Origin: Alteromonas pelagimontana
Lineage (GTDB): Bacteria > Pseudomonadota > Gammaproteobacteria > Enterobacterales > Alteromonadaceae
Length of the DNA stretch: 64,000 nucleotides
Direction of reading: 5' to 3'
Assembly: GCF_002499975.2 (NCBI RefSeq)
Contig: NZ_CP052766.1
Span: 3,596,001 to 3,660,000, forward strand
Within the stretch, counting starts at the first letter, position 1; every line of letters starts with the position of its first letter. Positions 46,329-55,980 of this stretch are shown one piece after another. The notes under the pieces were generated by a model. The model was not told the origin of the DNA. It saw only the letters and a list, made by a program, of their open reading frames with translations, and made no database searches. Both the position numbers and the translations under genes were made by a program.

Positions 46329-47303
46329 TTATTCAATCAACCCCATTAGCTTTCCCGCCTCTATGAATCCATCGCGACGAATTTGAATAACTCTGTCTTC
46401 AGTTGTGTGAGCTAGCTTTTCAAGTTCTTCCAACTGTTGTAGATACGAGTCTTTCCGAACTAACTCCAACTTATCGTCGCCTAGCTGGCGTTTGCTGTTG
46501 AACATGAGTTCGTAAATAACATTACACTCTTGTGGTTTAAACTTTATGCGGCTCGTTAGTAAAGTTTGCTGATCAGGAGAGAACTGTGAGCGATTAGCTG
46601 AAAACAATCTCGAATGAGCTTTTTCGATCTGGGTCAAAAATCGTTGTCTGTGGCTATACATGTAAACGAACTCATATAAGCCATTAATGTTTTCAAGCTC
46701 TTGTAGATATTTTGTAAGTATTGCCTCTCGGAGCTTACCGTTACCTTTATTTTTTGCATTCGATGTTTCCATTTCAATCGCGACAGTACATCCGGTATCT
46801 GCATCAACAACAAGTGCATCAACCAATCGTGGATCGTTGCCCCGACTCTCAAGAAGAACCGAAAGGTCTTTTTCTGATGCGAATCCGGTAATCCCTTGGC
46901 TCTTCGCTAAATTCAAAATTACTATTTGAACTGAAAGATCATGTATAAGATTTCGCTCATTGATTCTGCTCGAATCAGAGCGTAGGTGCAGCTCTCTATT
47001 CAACAGAAATTCAGCTTCTCTGATTCCCTGCGATGTGAGTAAAATAAATCCCTTATCGGTGTTCGCAAAAGAACTGTGCAAGGTAACCAGCTGTTTTTTC
47101 TTCATGCGATTAACGAGTTTATTCACTGCTTCTCGATTAAGCCCCAGATGGCGCTGTAGTACGCTTTTACTAGAAACTCTAAAAGCCCCGAGGATTGCAA
47201 GAACGGCATTCTCTCTCTGCATACCTAAGGTGCCAGGATCGGAAGCACTCGCTATATTGATATGCGTCAGTGATGTTTCAAATGCTCTTTCAACGTAGTT
47301 CAT
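46329..47303 (-). CDS. Winged-helix / nuclease-like protein (Replic_Relax-like)
   Basis: A 324-residue protein from ATG 47303 (MNYVERAFETSLTHINIASA), preceded by AGGAGA. A longer frame to 47393 is unlikely. The N-terminal winged helix (SSKSVLQRHLGLNREAVNKL, VNRMKKKQLV) is followed by an endonuclease-like segment DPRLVDALVVDADTGCTVAI with EME, resembling the core of replication-relaxation/MobC-type proteins. A helical C-terminus follows. It is transcribed away from a hairpin-dense non-coding segment, which could be its target. Family assignment is tentative. Confidence 0.6.
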   Translation of the reverse strand: MNYVERAFETSLTHINIASASDPGTLGMQRENAVLAILGAFRVSSKSVLQRHLGLNREAVNKLVNRMKKKQLVTLHSSFANTDKGFILLTSQGIREAEFLLNRELHLRSDSSRINERNLIHDLSVQIVILNLAKSQGITGFASEKDLSVLLESRGNDPRLVDALVVDADTGCTVAIEMETSNAKNKGNGKLREAILTKYLQELENINGLYEFVYMYSHRQRFLTQIEKAHSRLFSANRSQFSPDQQTLLTSRIKFKPQECNVIYELMFNSKRQLGDDKLELVRKDSYLQQLEELEKLAHTTEDRVIQIRRDGFIEAGKLMGLIE

Positions 47304-47397
47304 ATTTTCTCCTGTGTTTTTACGTCGAAAGTAAATAGATTCACGCAATGAGAAATCGGCAGGGTGGAGCACAATGCTATGCATTATGCCCAAGCTT

Positions 47398-47845
47398 CGC
47401 TTAGCTAAGCAGTCCGCTTAGCAATTGTATTTTCTCGCCAGAAAATACAAACAACTTCGTTGTAGCAACACTTCTGCAAGCCAGAGTGGACGCGACTCGT
47501 CGCTACTCTGGCACTTGTCGCTTTGCGACGGCGACAGAAGCGTTGCTCGGAGTCAGCTACCGCTGATTAACCACCGTTTTCCCCTTCCTCTGCTCGGGGA
47601 AAGCGTCGCGAGGGATACCCCGCTCGCAGTTCTCACAACGTAGTTGTGAAGGTTGCAAATTATTGCTGCGCAATACTTTGCAAGTTTGCTAGGGCAAACG
47701 AAAACAGTGGTTAATCTGCGATGCTGCCTCCGGCTACGAGAATCACTATGTTTCACATACTAATTCTCTACGCGGTTGCTGTTGAGCTTTGCTCAAGTTC
47801 TTTTGCAAAGTCGTGCCGACTATTTGTTAGGGCACCTATGGTGCC
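47398..47845. ncRNA. Highly structured non-coding segment with nested multi-branch hairpins
   Basis: About 450 bp with no supported protein. Domain A is a 13 bp stem (47464-47476 with 47535-47547, one mismatch) enclosing hairpins at 47481-47511 and 47517-47529. Domain B is a 21 bp stem (47561-47581 with 47700-47720, two mismatches) enclosing hairpins at 47608-47627, 47633-47649, 47653-47683 and 47684-47699 in near-continuous succession. Single hairpins flank them: 47404-47422, 47425-47450 (perfect 11 bp), 47451-47463, 47738-47768, 47782-47796, 47810-47820 and 47831-47845. Loops are mostly 3-4 bases. This suggests a large structured RNA on either strand, or an origin-type DNA region. Confidence 0.65.
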
Positions 47846-48022
47846 GTATCGGTAGAAGTTTGGATTGTGTTGTCACATTCGGCGTTGCGCTAAAATATTT
47901 TCGATTTTGCCATCTAGCTGAGACACATTACATTGCAACCGAAGCTGTCTTGCTGAATACTGGAAAGTAAATAAATATGACAAGGGTAAAAAAACCCTGA
48001 CAATTTGATTCAAGGAAGTAGT

Positions 48023-49867
48023 ATGGATACGTTTGACTCCCTTCTCCAAAGCCTCACATCTGGCTATTTCATAGCCGTGTACTGTGTGATTACAGTTGGC
48101 ATTGCGATCATATCTTCGCTCCGGTTCAAGGGGCATATAAATCCTATAAATAAAGAAATGGAAAGTGCGTTAGCACAGATTAAAAAATCGGAGCGAAATA
48201 AGGAGAGCTTTCCTGAAAGCTATTATGAATTTTCTGAGTGGATGGGGAAAAGTCATTACCTCAAAGACTGCTGGCGTGAGTTTGAAGAAACGCTGTTAAT
48301 ACCAGGCGACGATTTCGAAGGTGATAAAGAAGTTATCCTGAATACGCACCTTACCGCGACACATTTCAACCAAAAGAATATTTTGTGGCACTACATCAAC
48401 ATGCGCTTTTACAACTCGTTGCCCAATACCCTGACAGGATTGGGGATTATTGGAACGTTTGTTGGTCTTTCTGTGGGTATATATTTAGCAGCGCCAGGAC
48501 TGAACTCAAATGACATGAGCGATGCTAAGCAAGCTCTTAACACATTGCTTGATGGTGCCGCGCTAGCTTTTATCACTTCAATATTCGGTTTGATATCCTC
48601 GCTTTTATTTTCCTTTTATGAAAAGAAAAAGCTTCACAATTTTACAAAGCGCTGCCAATCACTGGTGGCGGAAATTGATGCGAGGGTAGAGTATTTTTCT
48701 GCTGAGCGTTTGGCAAACAAGGCACTTGAAGAGTCTAAGAAGCAATCTGTGGCACTCGAATCCTTCGCGAATGATTTAGCCGTATCATTGGGACAAGTTA
48801 TTGAGCAGCACGTTGCCGTTCCTGTAGTTTCAGCAATAAACGACCTGAGGAACGAACAGAAATCTGCCAACGATGAAACGCTTGAGAAGCTGATAAAAGA
48901 GTTTTCTCAGTCTATTAGTGGTGCAGCAGGTGAAGAAATGAAAGCGTTTGCGACCACTGTTGAAAGCATGACTCGACAAATGGAACAGCAAGTCTCTAGT
49001 CTTAGTAACGGTCAACAAGCGATGCAAGATGCATCCAGAAAAGCGGTTGAGGATATGTCTACAGCTCTTAGTCAGGGAAGTGCTGAAATTGCTAAAGGTA
49101 TCGCGGATGCGGTTTCTGACCTCGCTGCGGGCATGTCTGAAGCTATCAAAGGTGTGACTTCTGAACTTGAGAAGGCCGCTGATAAGATGGCAAAAGACCT
49201 CGCGGCAGCCATCGACAACGTAACTCAGATAGCTACCCAGTTGAAATTGGCATCCGGTGAGATGACCTCACTGTCAGAATCAAACAAGCAAATTCATGCA
49301 GAATTGTCTGAAACACTAGAGCAAAGTAAAGGGCTTATTGAGCAAGCTGCTAAAGCGAATGTTGAGTTCAGGGAAGTCGCCGCTGAATTCGCGAGCTACG
49401 GTAAGGCTGTTAAGGAACATACTGACGCCCTCTTTAAATCTACACAGAGCACAGAATCATTTGTTTCCGAACTGCTGTCGGGTCAGAAAGAGATTGAGAG
49501 CAGTTGGAAGGAATATCAGGAAAGGTTCGCTGATATTGATAAGTCAGTTGAGAAGCTATTCAGCTCTCTTAGTGATGGTCTTCAAAGCTACGCGAAGAAT
49601 ACCGAAGATTACGTCATCAATTTGGATAAACACGCCGCTGAAGTAGTTCAAAGTCTGGCAGGTGCGACTCAGGACCTGTCCGAAACAGTGGAGGGACTTG
49701 ATGAAACACTGGATAACAGGGCATCCGTTTTTACCGACGGCATTCAGAAAATCATTCAATTAACACAAAAAGAAGTATCCGAAGCTGTGGCTAAAGCAAA
49801 GGCTGCGGAAATTGAGCTTAATAGTAAGGTCGAATCAGCAAAGCGTATTGTGAATTCAGCGCAGTAA
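48023..49867 (+). CDS. zorA: Zorya type I ZorA, MotA/ExbB-like membrane channel
   Basis: About 614 residues from ATG 48023 (MDTFDSLLQSLTSGYFIAVY), SD AAGGAAG. Membrane helices lie near residues 15-35, 125-150 and 170-195, including the MotA/TolQ-like core LPNTLTGLGIIGTFVGLSVG and LLDGAALAFITSIFGLISSL. A long coiled-coil tail (about 220-610) follows, as in Zorya ZorA, whose tail projects into the cytoplasm. With ZorB it forms a proton-driven motor that triggers the ZorC/ZorD effectors on phage infection. First gene of a tightly packed zorABCD operon. Confidence 0.92.
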   Translation: MDTFDSLLQSLTSGYFIAVYCVITVGIAIISSLRFKGHINPINKEMESALAQIKKSERNKESFPESYYEFSEWMGKSHYLKDCWREFEETLLIPGDDFEGDKEVILNTHLTATHFNQKNILWHYINMRFYNSLPNTLTGLGIIGTFVGLSVGIYLAAPGLNSNDMSDAKQALNTLLDGAALAFITSIFGLISSLLFSFYEKKKLHNFTKRCQSLVAEIDARVEYFSAERLANKALEESKKQSVALESFANDLAVSLGQVIEQHVAVPVVSAINDLRNEQKSANDETLEKLIKEFSQSISGAAGEEMKAFATTVESMTRQMEQQVSSLSNGQQAMQDASRKAVEDMSTALSQGSAEIAKGIADAVSDLAAGMSEAIKGVTSELEKAADKMAKDLAAAIDNVTQIATQLKLASGEMTSLSESNKQIHAELSETLEQSKGLIEQAAKANVEFREVAAEFASYGKAVKEHTDALFKSTQSTESFVSELLSGQKEIESSWKEYQERFADIDKSVEKLFSSLSDGLQSYAKNTEDYVINLDKHAAEVVQSLAGATQDLSETVEGLDETLDNRASVFTDGIQKIIQLTQKEVSEAVAKAKAAEIELNSKVESAKRIVNSAQ

Positions 49868-49884
49868 TTGGGTAGGGAACTCCA

Positions 49885-50670
49885 ATGAACGAACAACATG
49901 ATCTCTTAGAAGATGAGGGAGCCGGATACCTTATCTCTGTGGCAGATATGATGTCTGGTTTGCTACTGGTTTTCATTATTACGCTAGTCGCGTTTATTCT
50001 GAACTTTCAGGATGCTATCCAAAAGCAGGAAAAAGTTACTGAAACCCAGAAAACGATTGTACGTAAGCTAACTAACAGAGAGCAAATCAGAACGCAGCTA
50101 TTGTTAGAAATCAAAGAAACACTGGCAACTCAGGACATTATTGTAGAAGTTGATACTGAACATGGCGTCCTTCGCTTGACCGAACAAGCCGTATTGTTTG
50201 AGTCATCTGAGGTTACACTCAACGAAACGAGTAAAACCAATTTAGAAATCATATCTATGGTCATGTCCAGCATATTACCGTGCTATTCATCCAATCCTCC
50301 TGAAAATGGCTTGTGTGTAAATAAAAGTGAGTTAGAAGGTACGCTCGATAGTGTGTTTGTTGAAGGCCACACTGACAACGTTCCAATGAACTCGTGGCGA
50401 TACAAAGATAACTGGGATTTATCAGCCCAAAGAGCAATTTCAGCATACCGACATGTGATGCAGTCGCCTCCATTGTTAAATATGGAAAATGCTTCAGGCC
50501 AACCAATATTTTCGGTCTCTGGCTACGGTGAAGGTCGTCCCGTTGAAGGGCACGCCCATGATGTACCTACCAATGACCCTGTTAATCGTAGGATAGATAT
50601 CCGGTTTACAATGGCTCCTCCTACATTGACGGATGCCCAGCGCTCTATTGTTGAGGCAGGGGCGAACTAA
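49885..50670 (+). CDS. zorB: Zorya type I ZorB, MotB/OmpA-like stator
   Basis: A 261-residue protein. A single N-terminal helix carries the proton-relay Asp at residue 21 (ISVADMMSGLLLVFIITLVA). The C-terminal OmpA-like peptidoglycan-binding domain has VFVEGHTDNVPMNSWRYKDN, DLSAQRAISAYRHVM and NDPVNRRIDIRF. It anchors the ZorAB motor to the wall. Its stop is directly followed by the zorC ATG. Confidence 0.93.
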   Translation: MNEQHDLLEDEGAGYLISVADMMSGLLLVFIITLVAFILNFQDAIQKQEKVTETQKTIVRKLTNREQIRTQLLLEIKETLATQDIIVEVDTEHGVLRLTEQAVLFESSEVTLNETSKTNLEIISMVMSSILPCYSSNPPENGLCVNKSELEGTLDSVFVEGHTDNVPMNSWRYKDNWDLSAQRAISAYRHVMQSPPLLNMENASGQPIFSVSGYGEGRPVEGHAHDVPTNDPVNRRIDIRFTMAPPTLTDAQRSIVEAGAN

Positions 50671-52068
50671 ATGGCGACTAAGAGCTTAAATTTCGACATG
50701 TTCACTATGCCTGCGCTAAGGACAGAGAGCGTAAGCGAACTTTTAAAAGCAAAAGAATATGTTCAGTCGATATTTGAATTGTCGTTAGCCGATGCACCCG
50801 AACTAGTTGATTTAGAAGCGGTGTATCAAAAGCTTTTAAAGGCAATAGAAGAGCCTTCGTTATTCTCGCAATTTTCCAGAAGAGAAGAGAAGCTAATCCC
50901 CTGGGCGCTGGTGCAAAGAATTGGAGAAGAGCCTCTCTTCGAACAGGAAAGGGCAATATCTATTACCTTTAGCTGGTTTCTCGACAGTGATCGTTTTCAG
51001 GCCGTTCCTGGTCTGATTCAGGTGTTTTTATCTGAGTATCCTGTTAACTCGCGCAAGTTCTCGGAACTCAAAGGAGCTATATCAGAACTTATCATCAAGG
51101 CAGATACACCGAAGCTGAATAAATTGAGGGAGTGGGCGCAAAGCGTTTCACTATTCTCCCCTAACGTCATGCAGCGTTTCACAAAGATAGCTGTTAACGA
51201 GTCAATAGTGGATTGTATCTCTACTTACCGCTTGCACAGGGGCTTAAATTTCGGAAACTTCTTTAAAGTGGGCTTGCAGTCTGTTCTGACAGAACTGGGT
51301 GCTTCTTTGTCAGAGATGAGTAGCTCCAGACAGCTCTTTATTGTTGATGAAATGATCAACACTTTTATTGATAGCGAGAAGCAGTTTATTTACCCCTCAT
51401 TACGTAATGATTTTGCCGAGGGAATGTTACTTTCCTACCAGATAACACCGCCAAAAAAACGATCAAAGGAGAAACTGAAAAAGCTCTTTTTAGCTCACTA
51501 TGGCGACCCTCGGATCAGTAAATCTGGCTGGATTGGAGTGAGTGAAGAGGCAGTTGATGTCATGCGTGGGTGGATGGTTGAAAATACCATGAATGACTTT
51601 TTCAACCTACTTAGTCATGTCGCCAAAACCGACTCCACAGCAGATCATCATTGGGTATACAGAAAGCGTTTTTGGAATGCCTATCTCAAAAAAGGGGTTA
51701 TCCAGGAAGCCTGGGTAGCGCTAGGCCCTCAAGCAAAAGTGCAGGCTCGTAACTTTCTGAATCATGGAAGTGCATTTGCGACTTTGTCGGGCGGTGCGCC
51801 AAACCACAGTTCGCTAATCATGGTCATTGGTGGCGTATTGGTTACGGAGTGGAGCCATTCGGGGAAATACCGAGTGTGGGACCGTGACCTTTCACGACCT
51901 AAACTGTATAAGGGTGCTTACCGCCGTTCTGAGCTGATATCAAACTGTGACTATGAAGGCGCACACCATTCAAGCGATTCCGGTGGCTGGCAGTACAAGC
52001 TTTCCACATTGATAAATGACTTAACCGGAGTTTCGGTGAGTAGTCGAGAGTACATGAATGACAGATAG
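50671..52068 (+). CDS. zorC: Zorya type I ZorC, EH_Signature domain protein
   Basis: A 465-residue protein in the zorC position of the type I operon. The C-terminal region bears the EH_Signature style, DHHWVYRKRFWNAYLKKGVI, WVALGPQAKVQARNFL and GGVLVTEWSHSGKYRVWDRD. ZorC binds DNA and helps direct the ZorD effector. It overlaps zorD by 11 bp. No truncation seen. Confidence 0.88.
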   Translation: MATKSLNFDMFTMPALRTESVSELLKAKEYVQSIFELSLADAPELVDLEAVYQKLLKAIEEPSLFSQFSRREEKLIPWALVQRIGEEPLFEQERAISITFSWFLDSDRFQAVPGLIQVFLSEYPVNSRKFSELKGAISELIIKADTPKLNKLREWAQSVSLFSPNVMQRFTKIAVNESIVDCISTYRLHRGLNFGNFFKVGLQSVLTELGASLSEMSSSRQLFIVDEMINTFIDSEKQFIYPSLRNDFAEGMLLSYQITPPKKRSKEKLKKLFLAHYGDPRISKSGWIGVSEEAVDVMRGWMVENTMNDFFNLLSHVAKTDSTADHHWVYRKRFWNAYLKKGVIQEAWVALGPQAKVQARNFLNHGSAFATLSGGAPNHSSLIMVIGGVLVTEWSHSGKYRVWDRDLSRPKLYKGAYRRSELISNCDYEGAHHSSDSGGWQYKLSTLINDLTGVSVSSREYMNDR

Positions 52069-54910
52069 CGCGGATTTTTACTGGTCATACGACAATCAGG
52101 TATTTCATTTCTTTGCTGAGGGCGCAAGTCAGCGATTACATCCCAAAGAGTGGGGACGTTTCCAGCTTCAACGTGATGAGAAGGCAATATGTGCTGACCC
52201 CTTATTCAGGCTAGCCAACAGCAGTGCTGATATTGAAGTCTCTGATAAAGGTATTTTTTGCAGTAGTGCGACTATCGCCGAGCTGACAGAGATAGAGGTT
52301 AAGCAGCTCGGGTTGTTAAATGTCTTCGATGGTTCAGTAAAGCTTTCAACAAGTGGCCTCATTAGCAGCCCTAATTTTCAAATCAGCTATCGCTTACTTA
52401 ATGCACAGGGGCGACCTGTTCTGGGGGCGAAAGTAAATGATATTTTTGTAAAAGCTGCCGGAAAGGAGTCTTTATTACTAGATCCACTCTTCCAATTAAC
52501 GAAGCGAATCGACAGGTTTAATAACACCAGCTTTGATGACAGGGATGAGCAGTTCGTCGCTTTGGGTGAAATCAAAGAATTACTTCCAGAGGAAGCGGTG
52601 GTAGACGGGCAATTAGACGATATCACTATTTGTCGTGCGGATAGGCTAACGCTGGATGTTCAGGAGCATGGGGTTTTTAACCCGTTGTTAATTAAGCCCG
52701 CAGCGGAGAGTGAATGGAATACTCAATCACAATCTGATGTGGAGTATGCAGTTCCTAAGGTAAGGCAAAAGCAGTTCGAGGATCATTTCAAATCATGGAG
52801 CGGAGTAAGAAGTAACTACGCAGTTGGTAACAATACTTACGTGGTACTTCCTAAGCGGATACAAGATGTGCTTACTGTAGTGAAAGACTACCAAACGCGA
52901 CCAGCTGAAGAGCGCCTGGCCTTTGTAAGTAACCCGCATAAAGTGATCAATGAAGCTCTCGGGTTGGACGAAACACCAGAAGATACCGAAGCCGTATTTG
53001 TAGAAACACCAGAATTTGTCAGTCAACGGATTGCTAATATCGGCGTGTGGGAACCTAAACTTTGCGCTTACGTGGTAAAGCGTGAAGGCGATTGGGTGCC
53101 AGATGATAGCTTACGCCTGTTTTTCCCTATTGAGGATTTGCTCGTTAATTTCACTGTAGAGGAAATGAAGCACCTACTCGAAGCGGTCACTGAAGCGCTG
53201 GATAACGAAATTACGGAGACCACATTCTCAGGTCAGCAGGTTCCAGTATCGTTAGAGACTAAAAATCTCCTCATCAGAATGTTGAAGCCGTTTGACGACG
53301 ATGGGCCAGCAGATCCTTACAACCCTAAAGAAGTGTTGGCTCCTGTACTCAAAGACAATATTGAAGAAATTGATTTTGAAATCGTCAAGCGTAGCGCTCG
53401 GCCTGCTTTGAACCGGATGCCTGAGAAGCTAAAAACTAAAACGCTTTATGATCATCAGAAGTTTGGTGTTAACTGGCTATGTGAGCATTGGGAAAGTGGA
53501 TCTGTGGGGGCATTGCTAGCAGATGACATGGGGTTAGGGAAAACACTTCAGACCCTCGCTTTTCTAACATCTGTAAAATCACAGATGGATTCAAAGCAGT
53601 ACACCAAAAAGCCGTTTCTCGTCGTCGCTCCTTCTGGGTTGCTTAAAAATTGGTTGGATGAAGCTCGTATCCACATTCAGAATGACGGAGTCGGAGAGGT
53701 GTTTGAAGCTTTTGGTGAAAACATTCGGGCACTCAAAACTATGTCGGTGGTCGAACGCAATCGGTTGTTAAGTCGGTCTGATTGGATATTGACGACCTAC
53801 GAAACGCTGCGGGACAAAATAAAGTATTTCATTTCTATCGACTGGGGGGTGACCGTTTTCGACGAAGCCCAAAAAATTAAAAATCCGGTATCTCGTGTCA
53901 CTGAAATGGCGAAGTCCTTATCGTCTGATTTTACGCTTATGCTCACGGGCACTCCGGTTGAGAATGAACTGAAAGATCTGTGGTGTATTGTAGATACAGC
54001 TCAGCCAGGACTTTTCGGGTCTCTGAGTCATTTCCACAATGAATATGCACTCCCTGCTGAGTCTGATCCCACAGAAGCAAAACGTCTAAAATCACTGCTG
54101 GTGGATAAAAGTCACCCAGCACTAATGCTGCGTCGAATGAAAGAAGAGCACATCTCTGGGCTACCCGAAAAAGTAATCAGAGAAGTACCTATAGAGATGC
54201 CTGCGTTGCAGGCAGATGAGTACGAGAAAATAATCAAAGACGGGCAGGATGAAGCTGCGAAGGGAGGGATGCTTGGAGTTATCCAGAAAATCCGTCGAGC
54301 ATCACTTGTCGCGGAAGAATTTGACGGTTCCGGTATAACCGACGGTGTCATAAAGCGTTCTGCAAGACTATCTGCACTCATCAAAATTTTAGATGACATA
54401 CACAGTAAAGGTGAGAAGGCGTTAATTTTCTGTGAGGCCATCGATGTGCAGGAGTATTTATCAGGATATCTTCAGCAGCGATACCAGCTTCCAACACGTC
54501 CCTTCAGGATCAACGGCTCAGTAGACGGCTATACCCGTAAGCGTTTTGTTGATGAATTCCAGCAAGTATCGGAAGGCGAGTTCGACATCATGCTGCTTTC
54601 GCCAAAAGCTGGCGGAGTAGGGCTGACAATCACTGCTGCTAATCATGTTATACATCTTACACGTTGGTGGAATCCCGCTGTAGAAGATCAAAGCACTGAC
54701 AGAGCATTTCGTATTGGACAGAAGAAAACCGTGCACGTGTATATACCGCTGGCACTGCACCCAAAATATAAAGAGCAATCTTTCGATGCAAACCTGAACC
54801 GATTGCTAACAAATAAACGGAATCTGAGCATGAATGCGTTGCTGCCTGGCACGTTATCAAAAGAGGAAATGCATAATTTGTTCAGTGACACGCTAAATAC
54901 GAAAAATTAA
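52058..54910 (+). CDS. zorD: Zorya type I ZorD, SNF2-family helicase/nuclease effector
   Basis: A 950-residue protein. The N-terminal ~450 residues are Zorya-specific. The SNF2 helicase follows: LLADDMGLGKTLQTLAFL (Walker A), VFDEAQKIKNP (motif II), LTGTPVENELKDLW, and the C-terminal lobe with GGVGLTITAANHVIHLTRWW and STDRAFRIGQKK. Known ZorD degrades or blocks phage DNA after ZorAB activation. Complete length suggests the system is functional. Confidence 0.93.
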   Translation: MTDSADFYWSYDNQVFHFFAEGASQRLHPKEWGRFQLQRDEKAICADPLFRLANSSADIEVSDKGIFCSSATIAELTEIEVKQLGLLNVFDGSVKLSTSGLISSPNFQISYRLLNAQGRPVLGAKVNDIFVKAAGKESLLLDPLFQLTKRIDRFNNTSFDDRDEQFVALGEIKELLPEEAVVDGQLDDITICRADRLTLDVQEHGVFNPLLIKPAAESEWNTQSQSDVEYAVPKVRQKQFEDHFKSWSGVRSNYAVGNNTYVVLPKRIQDVLTVVKDYQTRPAEERLAFVSNPHKVINEALGLDETPEDTEAVFVETPEFVSQRIANIGVWEPKLCAYVVKREGDWVPDDSLRLFFPIEDLLVNFTVEEMKHLLEAVTEALDNEITETTFSGQQVPVSLETKNLLIRMLKPFDDDGPADPYNPKEVLAPVLKDNIEEIDFEIVKRSARPALNRMPEKLKTKTLYDHQKFGVNWLCEHWESGSVGALLADDMGLGKTLQTLAFLTSVKSQMDSKQYTKKPFLVVAPSGLLKNWLDEARIHIQNDGVGEVFEAFGENIRALKTMSVVERNRLLSRSDWILTTYETLRDKIKYFISIDWGVTVFDEAQKIKNPVSRVTEMAKSLSSDFTLMLTGTPVENELKDLWCIVDTAQPGLFGSLSHFHNEYALPAESDPTEAKRLKSLLVDKSHPALMLRRMKEEHISGLPEKVIREVPIEMPALQADEYEKIIKDGQDEAAKGGMLGVIQKIRRASLVAEEFDGSGITDGVIKRSARLSALIKILDDIHSKGEKALIFCEAIDVQEYLSGYLQQRYQLPTRPFRINGSVDGYTRKRFVDEFQQVSEGEFDIMLLSPKAGGVGLTITAANHVIHLTRWWNPAVEDQSTDRAFRIGQKKTVHVYIPLALHPKYKEQSFDANLNRLLTNKRNLSMNALLPGTLSKEEMHNLFSDTLNTKN

Positions 54911-54923
54911 AAGGAAACTGTAG

Positions 54924-55622
54924 ATGGATTTACCCAATATCGGCCTGGTAATCGACGAGCCTTATATTTCGCAAATTTTCACAGGCGAAAAAACGTGGGA
55001 AATGCGTGGAACGCGCACCGGAAAAAGGCAGGTAATCGGACTAATTAAAAAAGGTACAAAGCATATCTTTGGCACCGCAGAGCTGTTTGCTTGTGAAGGC
55101 CCCTTGAGTTACGAACAGTTGCTATCAGCCACTGACAAACACGGCATCTCAAAAGCAAAAGTCGAAGCTGGATTACTTGATAAATGGAATTATGCGTGGA
55201 AGCTCAGAAATATTGAAGAATTTGATAGCCCAATACCTTACGAACATCCCAACGGTGCAGTCACCTGGGTGAAGCTTGATGGCGCGGTTAAGGAGCGTTC
55301 GGAGCGTCACGCATCTGTCCCCAGAGTAAAACCGGATAAGCCCACTGCATCTTCAGAAAAGAGTTTCACCGCAAAAATTACCAGAGACATTTCCAAGTCG
55401 CAGGTATCTGCATCGGCTATACCTTATGCCAAAGATGGTACGGCCTTCACGCCTGAACTTTCAAAAAACGGATTCTTTACCGTAGGGGAAAAAGGCGATG
55501 AACAGAAAATAGGATCTTATGAAGAGGCACTCCACTATCTGCGCAAAATGGATAAAGCCAAGTGGCGGCGTCCTAATCCAAAAGGAAATTGGGGTATAGT
55601 CTCAGCCGTTGAGTGGCGATAA
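54924..55622 (+). CDS. ASCH-domain protein attached to the Zorya operon
   Basis: A 232-residue protein, SD AAGGAAAC, 13 bp after zorD. The N-terminal ASCH domain shows PYISQIFTGEKTWEMRGTRT and RQVIGLIKKGTKHIFGTAEL; ASCH folds bind RNA or modified nucleic acid. A short linker leads to a C-terminal segment FFTVGEKGDEQKIGSYEEAL and RRPNPKGNWGIVSAVEW. The HEPN gene follows 13 bp downstream. An accessory role with that HEPN protein in the Zorya locus is inferred from spacing. Confidence 0.8.
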   Translation: MDLPNIGLVIDEPYISQIFTGEKTWEMRGTRTGKRQVIGLIKKGTKHIFGTAELFACEGPLSYEQLLSATDKHGISKAKVEAGLLDKWNYAWKLRNIEEFDSPIPYEHPNGAVTWVKLDGAVKERSERHASVPRVKPDKPTASSEKSFTAKITRDISKSQVSASAIPYAKDGTAFTPELSKNGFFTVGEKGDEQKIGSYEEALHYLRKMDKAKWRRPNPKGNWGIVSAVEWR

Positions 55623-55980
55623 GGAGTGAGAGAACATGGAAGCACGATATTCAGAGTTAAAAGCGTTTCAACGCGCTCATCGCGATAACTTCGGCGACAG
55701 TTTGGCACTGCGAAGCCACAGAGGACTCAGTTGGCTTCAGCGAGCTGAGATGTGCGATGACGATCCTGATGCTAAATTCATTTTTCTTTGGATAGCATTC
55801 AACGCCATCTACGCACAGGATATCGATGCACTTAAACTGCGCGAAGCCGAAAGTTTCTCGTTATTTATTGAAAAGCTACTTGCTCTGGATACTGATGACG
55901 TATTGTCAAAAATGGTGTGGCAAGAATTTCCTGGAAGCATTCGGGTGTTACTCAATAACCAGTCCCGAATTCAGATAATA

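Noticed and set aside
47398..47845. CRISPR array
   Set aside because: The hairpins differ in sequence and spacing; there is no constant direct repeat with equal spacers and no cas gene nearby.
47425..47970. Short ORFs on both strands in the structured segment
   Set aside because: They run through perfect hairpins, have repetitive basic composition produced by the palindromes, and lack SD sequences.
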